Below are positions 44,902-52,513 of a stretch of DNA of 64,000 nucleotides, piece after piece. How positions within the stretch are numbered: position 1 is the stretch's first letter; each line of letters begins with the position of its first letter. The notes beneath the pieces were generated by a model that saw only the letters and a program-made list of their open reading frames with translations, did no database searches and was not told the origin of the DNA. This DNA comes from Chitinophagaceae bacterium (GTDB lineage: Bacteria; Bacteroidota; Bacteroidia; Chitinophagales; Chitinophagaceae): positions 37,716 to 101,715 of the forward strand of contig CANLAE010000008.1 of the NCBI GenBank assembly GCA_947488765.1. The letters are read 5' to 3'. Made by a program: the position numbers and the translations under genes.

Positions 44902-45358
44902 CGCCCCCACTTTATACCATGCAAAAATTGCCGATGATGTGGTGATTGGTAACCATGTTTCAATTGTACAACCGGTAAACTTGTACGGTTGTACCATAGG
45001 CAATCATTGTTTTGTAGGACCTTTTGTAGAAATACAGAAAAATGTAACTATTGGAGATAATACCAAAATTCAATCCCATTCTTTTATTTGCGAATTGGTT
45101 ACCATAGGCAATCATTGTTTTATAGGACATGGCACTATGTTTGTTAACGACAAGTTTACCAATGGTGGACCGGCAATGGGGGATACAACTTTATGGGCAG
45201 CAACTACTATTGGTAACCATGTTTCTATTGGTTCTAATGTAACGGTATTACCGGTGTCTATTTGTGACCATGTGGTGATTGGTGCAGGGGCTGTAGTAAC
45301 AAAAGATATTATCGAGCCAGGAACTTATGTAGGAAATCCTGCAAGGAAACTTAAATAG
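44894..45358 (+). CDS. Hexapeptide-repeat N-acetyltransferase (WbpD-like)
   Basis: 154 residues, left-handed beta-helix with repeats such as VVIGNHVSIVQPVNLYGCTIGNHCFVG in pieces, and ICELVTIGNHCFIGHGTMFVND with the conserved catalytic histidine region. It ends GTYVGNPARKLK, the typical CoA-binding end of WbpD/PglD/WlbB proteins. Its ATG lies inside the preceding oxidoreductase gene. Probably acetylates the 3-amino group of a UDP-sugar; the exact sugar is not shown. Confidence 0.82.
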   Translation: MSNAPTLYHAKIADDVVIGNHVSIVQPVNLYGCTIGNHCFVGPFVEIQKNVTIGDNTKIQSHSFICELVTIGNHCFIGHGTMFVNDKFTNGGPAMGDTTLWAATTIGNHVSIGSNVTVLPVSICDHVVIGAGAVVTKDIIEPGTYVGNPARKLK

Positions 45359-45621
45359 CTTAAAATCACAATTTAGAATAAAGAAATTCTGGCCTTAGAA
45401 ATTAGATGTATAACAATTTTTTTTAATTTTGGAGTTAACATATTTTCACGTATGTTTGTAACCGTATAAATGTTATCTTTTTTGCGCTAGCAATATCATT
45501 TATAAAGCCGCTTGTCTATAATCTATCCATGATTACAAGACAATTTTTATTAATATAATCGACCGCTCTGTGAGTGACTTGGCGGAGCTGTGTATTACTT
45601 AAAACATATCATAATTTTTGT
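45359..45621. other. Promoter-sized gap before the capsule export genes
   Basis: 263 bp, AT-rich, no credible gene. A GTG-initiated 16-codon extension of the Wza frame exists but lacks a signal-peptide character. No exact TAnnTTTG box was found close to the start; the region presumably carries the promoter for the export genes. Confidence 0.4.
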
Positions 45622-46431
45622 ATGAAAAAACCTGTACTATTTCTCCCGCTGCTATTACTGTTTTTATTCAGTTGTGTCAGTAAAAAAGAAATTGAAAAGT
45701 CTTACCAGTTGTTTCAAACAGATTTGGATAGCATGTCCAACTATACCTATAAAGAACTGACCATTAAAGAAGGGGATAACCTTTCAATACAGGTATATAC
45801 ATTGGCAAGCGCCGACCAGCAACAAGTAGCACTTTTTAATCTGCCCAATACCGGAACTAAAACTACTGCAGGCGCAGCATCAGGAGCTGCTTCAGGAGGT
45901 GCTTATGTGGTGAATACCTCCGGTGAAATTTTTTTACCAAAAATTGGCATGTATAAAGTTGTGGGTTTAACCTGCGCTCAGTTAACTGAGAAACTTAAAA
46001 CAGACTGGGCTACTTATGTAAAGGATATTGTAGTAGATGTAAGAATGTTGGGCTTTAATGTAAATATGCTGGGAGAAGTAAAAGTACCCGGTGTGAAAAG
46101 TTTTACAACAGGTCGTGCAACTGTACTCGATGCAATAGCCGCTGCGGGTGGCTTAAACGATGAAGCAAAACGAACCGATATCAAATTGGTGCGGGAAGAA
46201 AATGGCAAACGAACATCTTATCTGTTAGATTTAACCAGCTCAAAAATTTACCGGTCACCAGTTTTTCAGTTGCAACAAAATGATTTAATTTATGTAGGTG
46301 CAAGTGACTATAAATTTGCTAGCCTGAAAAACTCCAGATTTGGTACTACTTTAAATCCCGTTTCAACAATTACTAACTTAATATTTCCATTGTTGAGCAT
46401 TGCTTACTTCATAGTTTCATTACAAAGATAA
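45622..46431 (+). CDS. Polysaccharide export outer-membrane lipoprotein (Wza family)
   Basis: 269 residues from ATG at 45622 (MKKPVLFLPLLLLFLFSC), chosen for the lipoprotein signal with a Cys at residue 18. A Poly_export domain (YKELTIKEGDNLSIQVYTLA) and a SLBB-type region (VVDVRMLGFNVNMLGEVKVPGVKSF) follow, ending in a hydrophobic segment (LIFPLLSIAYFIV). It forms the outer-membrane polysaccharide channel. It is 19 bp ahead of the Wzc gene. Confidence 0.9.
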   Translation: MKKPVLFLPLLLLFLFSCVSKKEIEKSYQLFQTDLDSMSNYTYKELTIKEGDNLSIQVYTLASADQQQVALFNLPNTGTKTTAGAASGAASGGAYVVNTSGEIFLPKIGMYKVVGLTCAQLTEKLKTDWATYVKDIVVDVRMLGFNVNMLGEVKVPGVKSFTTGRATVLDAIAAAGGLNDEAKRTDIKLVREENGKRTSYLLDLTSSKIYRSPVFQLQQNDLIYVGASDYKFASLKNSRFGTTLNPVSTITNLIFPLLSIAYFIVSLQR

Positions 46432-46450
46432 TTTCTTAAAATTTTTTTAA

Positions 46451-48895
46451 ATGAGTGATTTTAATAATCAAATCATCGGATTGAATAAGGGTGGTGAAAA
46501 AAAGAAAATTCAGTTAAGCGAATTATTTTTTAAATACTTCAGTCACTTCCCGCTCTTTATTATTTCTCTGGTATTGTCTTTAACCATCATTCAGTTGATT
46601 ATACGATACGATACGCCAATGTACAACGCCAGTGTACAAGTATTGGTGGCAGATGACCAAAGCCAAAAAGCCTCGGGTCAACAAAATGATATTGTGAACC
46701 AAGCATTGACTGGTGTTAAGCCCATCAATATTGAAAATGAATTGGAATTGATTAAGTCAATCAATTTATTGCAAGAGGTAGTTAAAAAAGGAGATTACAA
46801 CATTAATTATTTTAAAGAAGGGAATATCAAAAACTCAGAATCTTCTTTGCGAACACCATTCAAATTTAGTTTTTTTGCCATTCCCGATTCTGCCGGTTCT
46901 TACTCATTTAAGGTAAGCAAGTTAACACCTATTGGAGGAGACATCGATTTTTTGGGCAGTGTGCAACAATTCAAATGGAATGACACCGTTACTTTCAATA
47001 AAATAAAATTGATGGTAACGGCTTCCGATGTTTATACCATTAACCAGGAAAAAAATCCATATACTGTTGTCTGGAATCCCATCCGGTCTGTTGCAGCTGC
47101 ATTTCAGGGCTCCATTTCTGCCGCCTCACTCAAACCCCGTTCTAGCATTGTAGTGATAACTTTAAAGGGAGAGAATCGGTCAAAAATGACAGGTTTTTTA
47201 GATGATTTACTTACAGAATTGATTGAAAAAGATATACAACAAAAAAAAGAAGCAGCCTATAATACCCTCAAATTTATCGACGAACGGGTTGATATGGTTG
47301 CCAAAGAGCTGGGCATGGTAGAACAGGATTTGCTGAACTTTAGAAAAAAAGGAAGGTTTTTAACCAGCGAAGCTGAGTTTGGTTATTACCAAGGCAGAAT
47401 TTCGGAATCTGATAAATTACTAGAAGCCTGGAATTTGGAAATTGAGATACTTAAAATGATTCAGAACTACTTGAATACCGATAAGTTAAACCAAAGTATG
47501 CGTACCATCCCTACCAATTTAAGTGTAACGGATGCGGTATTTGGAGGGATGATTTTAAAGTATAATGAATTGCAAATCAGAAAACAAACCCTTGCACCTA
47601 CACTTACCAAAGACAACGATGTGATCAATAGCATCAATATTCAACTAAAAGAAATCAAAGAAAATATTTTAACAACATCCGTTAATTTGATTAAGGCAGG
47701 AGAACTGAAGATAAAAGCATACAACGACAGAAAAAATCAGGATATTGGAAACCTATCGCAATTGCCTGAAAAAGAAAAGACAAATCAGGAAATTAACAGG
47801 CAAAGACAAACCAAAGAAAAACTATTTTTATACCTCTTGCAAAGAAAGGAAGAAACTGCAATTTCTTCTATTTCCACAGCATCTAATTATCGAAAACTCG
47901 ATCCGGCAATTGCGTCGGGTAAACCATTGGGTACTCCCGATTCTCAATTGCAATTGGTGGGCTTATCCATCGGATTTATCCTCCCGATTTTTATTATTTA
48001 CCTGCTAGATTTATTCAACAATAAAATTACCCAGCGAACCGATATTACCGAAAATTCGGATGCCCCTATTATTGCCGAGATTAGTTACGATCCCAGCTTC
48101 AATACTATGTTGATAGGAAATACCAGAAGTGTGATTGCCGAACAGTTTAGAATATTTAGAAGTAATCTGCAGTTTCTTTTACCCAAAAACAATGATGATA
48201 AACTTGGCAAAATAATCCTTGTTACTTCATCTATGAGTGGTGAGGGAAAATCTTTTGTAAGTTTAAATTTGGCATCAGTGATTTCTTTATCCGGAAAAAA
48301 AGTGGCATTGCTTGAGTTTGATTTGCGTAAATTAAAAAGTATTTCCATCCCCGAATTAGATGGCATCACAAGTATTGGAATATCCAATTATTTAACAGGT
48401 CAGGTTACCGATCCTGCCTCTATTCATCAATCGCTCGCATCATTTCCATTATTGCATATTTATCGTACCGGTCCATTACCCTATAACCCAGCCGAATTAA
48501 TTATTGGAGATGCCATGGGGCAATTGATGGAATATGTTAAATCCAATTACGATTACGTTATTATGGACTCTGCCCCTATTGGGTTGGTAAGCGACTCTTT
48601 TACACTGGCTAATTATGCCGATGCAGTTTTATATGTGCTCAGACAAAGATATACTTTCAAAACCCAGCTAACCCAGGTAGAGGAACTTAAAAATGCCAAC
48701 AAATTAAAAAATTTATCTTTTGTGGTAAATGATGTAAAAGCAGGGGCACGATACGGATATTATGGTTACGGCTATGGTTATGGCTACGGTTATGGTTACG
48801 GCTATGGTTACGGCTATGGCTCAAAACAAAACAGCTATTTCGATAACATGGAAAAAAAGAAGTGGTGGAAAAATATTTTTAGCGCAAAAAAATAG
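46451..48895 (+). CDS. Wzc-like capsule polymerisation regulator and tyrosine autokinase
   Basis: 814 residues. Two membrane helices (about 32-51 and 501-521) frame a Wzz/GNVR periplasmic domain with coiled-coil helices. The cytoplasmic BY-kinase domain has Walker A SMSGEGKS (about 592-600), Walker A' LLEFDLRK (the first Asp of the classical motif replaced by Glu) and Walker B VIMDSAP (about 703-709). The C-terminal tail is a YG-repeat (Tyr-rich cluster), the usual autophosphorylation site. It is part of the Wza-Wzc-Wzm set for polysaccharide export. Confidence 0.9.
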   Translation: MSDFNNQIIGLNKGGEKKKIQLSELFFKYFSHFPLFIISLVLSLTIIQLIIRYDTPMYNASVQVLVADDQSQKASGQQNDIVNQALTGVKPINIENELELIKSINLLQEVVKKGDYNINYFKEGNIKNSESSLRTPFKFSFFAIPDSAGSYSFKVSKLTPIGGDIDFLGSVQQFKWNDTVTFNKIKLMVTASDVYTINQEKNPYTVVWNPIRSVAAAFQGSISAASLKPRSSIVVITLKGENRSKMTGFLDDLLTELIEKDIQQKKEAAYNTLKFIDERVDMVAKELGMVEQDLLNFRKKGRFLTSEAEFGYYQGRISESDKLLEAWNLEIEILKMIQNYLNTDKLNQSMRTIPTNLSVTDAVFGGMILKYNELQIRKQTLAPTLTKDNDVINSINIQLKEIKENILTTSVNLIKAGELKIKAYNDRKNQDIGNLSQLPEKEKTNQEINRQRQTKEKLFLYLLQRKEETAISSISTASNYRKLDPAIASGKPLGTPDSQLQLVGLSIGFILPIFIIYLLDLFNNKITQRTDITENSDAPIIAEISYDPSFNTMLIGNTRSVIAEQFRIFRSNLQFLLPKNNDDKLGKIILVTSSMSGEGKSFVSLNLASVISLSGKKVALLEFDLRKLKSISIPELDGITSIGISNYLTGQVTDPASIHQSLASFPLLHIYRTGPLPYNPAELIIGDAMGQLMEYVKSNYDYVIMDSAPIGLVSDSFTLANYADAVLYVLRQRYTFKTQLTQVEELKNANKLKNLSFVVNDVKAGARYGYYGYGYGYGYGYGYGYGYGYGSKQNSYFDNMEKKKWWKNIFSAKK
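48764..48820 (+). repeat. 12-bp tandem repeat encoding the Tyr-Gly tail of the kinase
   Basis: GGTTACGGCTAT repeated with silent variation, each unit encoding GYGY. Copy number can change by 12-bp slippage without a frameshift, so the number of phosphorylatable tyrosines may vary among strains. Confidence 0.75.
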
Positions 48896-48929
48896 CTGTC
48901 GCACAAATAATTATTCATACAAAAAGTAC

Positions 48930-49787
48930 ATGCAAAAAACAACAGATACACCCGAGTGGGATTTGGTAATACAGCCTCAAAGCTCCTTATTTAGTTTAAA
49001 TTTGAGAGATGTATGGCGTTACCGTGATTTGCTTGTGATGTTTGTGAAACGAGATTTTGTGAGTTTTTACAAACAAACCATATTAGGGCCCTTGTGGTTT
49101 TTTATACAGCCATTATTTACAACAATTGTATTTACTTTCATTTTTGGTAATTTAGCCGGACTTAGTACTGATGATTTGCCACAGCCTTTGTTTTATATGG
49201 CAGGGATTACTGCCTGGAATTATTTTGCCGATTGCCTTACCAAAACTTCTACCGTTTTTCGGGACAATGCCAATATTTTTGGTAAAGTATATTTTCCTCG
49301 CTTAATTATGCCGTTAAGTATTGTAGCAAGTAATTTGGTGCGGTTTGGTGTGCAAATGATTTTGTTTATAATGATGGTTGTGTATTACTATTTTCAGGGG
49401 GCACATTTTCAAATTACTTGGGCAATTGCGCTATTTCCATTGTTAATAATACTTATGGCATTACTTGGTTTGGGGTTGGGTTTAATTATTACCGCATTAA
49501 CCACCACTTATAGAGATTTGGCTTTTTTAATAACTTTTGGTGTACAATTAATGATGTATGCCACAACAGTAATTTACCCATTGAGCTCCGCTCCGGCAAA
49601 GTACCACACCATTGTTACACTCAATCCCATGACAGGCATTATAGAGGCTTTCCGTTACGGGTTTTTGGGCAAAGGCATTATTACCTGGCACACATTGGGT
49701 TACTCTGTTATTTTTACAGTAATATCTGTTTTATTAGGCGTTGTAATTTTTAATAAAACGGAGAAGACGTTTGTGGATACGATATAA
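48930..49787 (+). CDS. wzm: ABC-2 type polysaccharide exporter permease (Wzm family)
   Basis: 285 residues from ATG at 48930 (MQKTTDTPEWDLVIQPQSS); the longer open frame overlaps the kinase gene in another frame and only encodes repeats. Six membrane helices (about 55-75, 80-103, 130-155, 165-190, 200-220, 250-275). Motifs include YRDLLVMFVKRDFVSFYKQTILGPLWFFIQPLF and LTTTYRDLAFL. It should pair with the ATPase Wzt, which lies 2.7 kb downstream rather than next door. Confidence 0.9.
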   Translation: MQKTTDTPEWDLVIQPQSSLFSLNLRDVWRYRDLLVMFVKRDFVSFYKQTILGPLWFFIQPLFTTIVFTFIFGNLAGLSTDDLPQPLFYMAGITAWNYFADCLTKTSTVFRDNANIFGKVYFPRLIMPLSIVASNLVRFGVQMILFIMMVVYYYFQGAHFQITWAIALFPLLIILMALLGLGLGLIITALTTTYRDLAFLITFGVQLMMYATTVIYPLSSAPAKYHTIVTLNPMTGIIEAFRYGFLGKGIITWHTLGYSVIFTVISVLLGVVIFNKTEKTFVDTI

Positions 49788-49920
49788 GGTTGAGGATAAG
49801 GTTGAGGGGGGAGAAAGGTTGAGGTAAAGGTTGAGGGGGGAAAAGAAAGGTTGAGATGAGGATAAGGTTGAGGATAAGTTTAAGGATAAGGTTGAGGGGG
49901 AAAAGAAAGGTTAAGATTGA
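49788..49920 (+). repeat. GGTTGAGG array
   Basis: Starts directly after the wzm stop codon. About nine copies of GGTTGAGG or close variants, spaced by GATAA or G-runs. It is the reverse complement of the CCTCAACC arrays at 49984-50100, 50453-50490 and 52427-52513, so transcripts could fold into long hairpins. Confidence 0.8.
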
Positions 49921-49983
49921 AATAAATTAATTTTAAAATAATAAAAGATACAAATAAAGTAGTTGTTCGTTGAAGCATTGCAA

Positions 49984-50100
49984 CTCAACCTCAACCTCAA
50001 TCTCAACCTCAATCTCAACCTCAATCTCAACCTCAATCTCAACCTCAATCTCAACCTCAATCTCAACCTCAATCTCAACCTCAATCTCAATCTCAACCTC
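49984..50100 (+). repeat. CTCAACCTCAAT array ending at the ATG of a four-helix-bundle gene
   Basis: About nine copies of a 12-bp unit (AATCTCAACCTC). The array ends at base 50100, with the ATG at 50101. Read as codons it gives Leu-Asn repeats; that reading is not considered a protein. Confidence 0.85.
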
Positions 50101-50472
50101 ATGAAATATTTATCTTTTGAAGAGATGCCGGTTTGGAAAAATGCGATGGGGTTGGCAGTGTCAATTTTTGAGATAACAAAATCTTTACCGAGGGCTGAAG
50201 ATTACGGGTTAACAAGCCAAATAAGACGCTCAGCGTTGTCGGTCTCCGCTAATATTGCAGAAGGTTTTGGAAGAGAAACGCAAATGGATAAAAAACGTTT
50301 CTACATAATAGCAAAAGGAAGCCTATTGGAAACAAAAAGTCATTTTATATATGGTTGTAAAGTAGCTTATTTTAAAGAAGATCCTGTCATTATAAAACAG
50401 TTGGAACAGATATATTTTGAAATAAACAAGCTCAATAAATCTATTAAAAATAATCTCAACCCTCAACCTTAA
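50101..50472 (+). CDS. Four-helix-bundle protein (S23/23S rRNA IVS family), second copy
   Basis: 123 residues, ATG placed directly after the repeat array. It shares with the copy at 13741 a W.(K/N)AM start, LTSQIRRSALSVSANIAEGFGRE and a KGSLLETKSHF helix. It is flanked upstream and downstream by CCTCAACC-type repeats in an arrangement like that of the first copy. The residues NNLNPQP at the end are encoded by the start of another repeat patch (50453-50490). Function unknown; the family includes DGR Avd-type proteins. Confidence 0.85.
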   Translation: MKYLSFEEMPVWKNAMGLAVSIFEITKSLPRAEDYGLTSQIRRSALSVSANIAEGFGRETQMDKKRFYIIAKGSLLETKSHFIYGCKVAYFKEDPVIIKQLEQIYFEINKLNKSIKNNLNPQP

Positions 50473-50490
50473 CCTCAACCTAACCTTAGC
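50453..50490 (+). repeat. Short CTCAACC patch downstream of the four-helix-bundle gene
   Basis: CTCAACCCTCAACCTTAACC and further copies overlap the last codons of the four-helix-bundle gene and reach towards the next start. Confidence 0.65.
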
Positions 50491-50499
50491 CTAATTACT

Positions 50500-51048
50500 T
50501 TGTCATCCAACGAAATAGTCATTTATCAGTCAGAAAATACATCTACTCATATAGATGTTTTATTAGAAGATGAAACCGTGTGGCTTACACAATTACAAAT
50601 GGTAGAGTTGTTTCAATCGACAAAGCAAAATATTAGTTTGCATATAAGTAATATTTTTAAAGAGGATGAGCTACGAGAAAACTCAGTTGTCAAGTATTCA
50701 TTGACAACTGCATCTGATGGTAAAAAATATAAAACAAAGTTGTATAATCTCGATGTAATTATATCGGTTGGTTATAGAGTGAAGTCAAAAACGGGAACAC
50801 AATTTCGCATCTGGGCAACAAATACTTTAAAAACGTATTTATTGAAAGGATATGTTATTCAGGATAGGATTGAAAGTATTGAAAAAAAAATTTACGAACA
50901 TGATACTAAAATAAAATTATTACTCAACACTAATTTACCTCCAAATCAAGGTGTGTTTTTTGATGGAGCAGTTTTTGACGCTTATGTTTTCGTATCTAAA
51001 TTAATTAAATCAGCAAAAAACCAAAACCGTATTAATCCAATAAATTGA
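50500..51048 (+). CDS. RhuM-like DNA-binding protein, apparently truncated
   Basis: 182 residues from a TTG at 50500 (MSSNEIVIYQSENTS). The RhuM-type helix-turn-helix region is seen in VWLTQLQMVELFQSTKQNISLHISNIF and GYRVKSKTGTQFRIWATNTL. Family members I recall have about 300 residues, with the sequence FDGQVFDAYxFVSxLIKSAK near the middle; here the frame ends just after FDAYVFVSKLIKSAKNQ. The last 11 residues look like a junction with the next gene, whose TTG start overlaps its stop (TTGA). Therefore the C-terminal half has probably been lost. Confidence 0.65.
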   Translation: MSSNEIVIYQSENTSTHIDVLLEDETVWLTQLQMVELFQSTKQNISLHISNIFKEDELRENSVVKYSLTTASDGKKYKTKLYNLDVIISVGYRVKSKTGTQFRIWATNTLKTYLLKGYVIQDRIESIEKKIYEHDTKIKLLLNTNLPPNQGVFFDGAVFDAYVFVSKLIKSAKNQNRINPIN

Positions 51049-52409
51049 TAACAGAAAATCAACATACAGAATTCAAATCGAGTTTCAATGAGACTGTGAT
51101 AGAAACCTTGTGTGCCTTTGTAAACACCAATGGAGGAAAAGTGTATGTAGGTATAGATGATAAAGGAATGCCGGTTCCTAATTTTTCCATAGGTAAGGAA
51201 ACCATAGCAAATTGGATTAATGAAATAAAAAATAAAACACAACCCAGTATCATAGCCGATATAGAACCTTTAATTAGTTATGGGAAAGAAGTCGTTTGTA
51301 TAAGTGTAAATGAGTTTCCCGTAAAACCAGTTTCTTACAAAGGAAGGTATTACAAACGTGTTAATAACTCGAATCACCAACTTTCATCAATAGAAATCAC
51401 CAATTTGAGTTTGCAATCTTTACAACTTTCCTGGGATTCTTACATAGCGCATGGGAAAAGTATAGAAGATTTAGATACACATAAAGTGAATGCTTTTTTT
51501 GAAAGGGTAAATTCGATGGGGCGGTTTAGGCTTGAAGGCAGTTGGATCGAAAAACTTCATAAATTAAAGTTGGTACAAGGTGCCGTGATTACGAATGCAG
51601 CTTGGTTGTTATTTGCAAAAGAAAGTACAGGATATAATGTTCATTTAGGCAGATTAAAAACGCCTTCTATGATTATTGACGATAAGATGCTTAACGGCAC
51701 TTTGTTCGATATGGTCGAGGAAACCATGCGGTATATTATAGGTCAGATAAAAGTTGCCTTTGAGATAAAAGGTATGCCTACGCAGCGAACGGAGATATTC
51801 GAATATCCGCTTCCCGCTTTGAGAGAGATAGTTCTCAATGCCGTTATTCATAGGGACTATATGAGTCCGATAGATATACAAATTAAAATTTTCGATAATT
51901 ATATTACATTTTATAATCCAGGAACGCTTTATGGGAATCTTACCGTAGCCGATCTTAAAAAGGACAATTATCAAGCTATAGCCCGAAATAAATTGATAGC
52001 AGAAGCGTTTTATCTTACAGGTGACATAGAGAAATATGGTAGTGGTTTTGTACGAATTCGTAAAGGAATCAAGGAATATCCCACAATGAAAATGGAGTTT
52101 GCAGAGGTTGCTAGCGGTTTTTTATGGACTGTTAGTTATACGAAGCAGCGAGTGAGTTTGGTTGATGATAAAGTCACCGATAAAGTCACCGATAAAGTCA
52201 CCGATAAAGTCACCGATAATCAAGCATTAATCGTACAATTTATTTCTGAAAATAATAAAATAACAACCCAAATGCTTTCGGAAAAGGTAAAAATTTCCCA
52301 AAGAAAAATAAAAGAAAATATAGCTAAATTGAAAGAAATTGGCCTTATCGAACGCATAGGATCTGCTAAAGGGGGATTTTGGAAAGTGCAGTCTACGAAC
52401 AACGAATAA
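51045..52409 (+). CDS. AlbA_2 (Schlafen-like) DNA-binding and HATPase_c_4 protein
   Basis: 454 residues, TTG start at 51045. The AlbA_2 N-terminal domain (about 1-120) shows TEFKSSFNE, GGKVYVGIDDKG and YYKRVNNSNH; an ATP-binding domain (about 255-370) shows LREIVLNAVIHRDY (N-box) and YGSGFVRIRKGI; a winged helix follows (QMLSEKVKISQRKIKENIAKL). A linker of four DKVT units separates them (52167-52214). These proteins, often mislabelled RecG-like, occur in mobile and defence islands; activity is not known here. Confidence 0.8.
   Translation: MITENQHTEFKSSFNETVIETLCAFVNTNGGKVYVGIDDKGMPVPNFSIGKETIANWINEIKNKTQPSIIADIEPLISYGKEVVCISVNEFPVKPVSYKGRYYKRVNNSNHQLSSIEITNLSLQSLQLSWDSYIAHGKSIEDLDTHKVNAFFERVNSMGRFRLEGSWIEKLHKLKLVQGAVITNAAWLLFAKESTGYNVHLGRLKTPSMIIDDKMLNGTLFDMVEETMRYIIGQIKVAFEIKGMPTQRTEIFEYPLPALREIVLNAVIHRDYMSPIDIQIKIFDNYITFYNPGTLYGNLTVADLKKDNYQAIARNKLIAEAFYLTGDIEKYGSGFVRIRKGIKEYPTMKMEFAEVASGFLWTVSYTKQRVSLVDDKVTDKVTDKVTDKVTDNQALIVQFISENNKITTQMLSEKVKISQRKIKENIAKLKEIGLIERIGSAKGGFWKVQSTNNE
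52167..52214 (+). repeat. 12-bp in-frame repeat encoding DKVT units
   Basis: Four perfect tandem copies of GATAAAGTCACC encode DKVT repeats in the linker before the winged helix. Length changes would stay in frame. Confidence 0.8.
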
Positions 52410-52426
52410 CGACCAGTTCACCAAAT

Positions 52427-52513
52427 AACCTCAACCTCAACCTCAACCTCAACCTCAACCTTAACCTCAACCTTAACCTTAACCTTAACCTCAACCTCAA
52501 CCTCAACCTCAAC
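52427..52513 (+). repeat. AACCTC/AACCTT hexamer array ending at the wzt ATG
   Basis: About 14 tandem hexamers, AACCTC with interspersed AACCTT, ending directly at the ATG of wzt (52514). It is the leader of wzt and the reverse complement of the GGTTGAGG array that follows wzm. Confidence 0.85.

Noticed and set aside
49911-50102. Open frames made only of Leu-Asn or Arg-Leu repeats on either strand
   Set aside because: They are read-through of the simple arrays; the real starts are at the ATGs after the arrays (50101, 52514).
52427-52513. Telomere-like or CRISPR array
   Set aside because: The hexamers are continuous with no spacers and end at a gene start; no cas genes or leader are present, and the window is interior chromosome.
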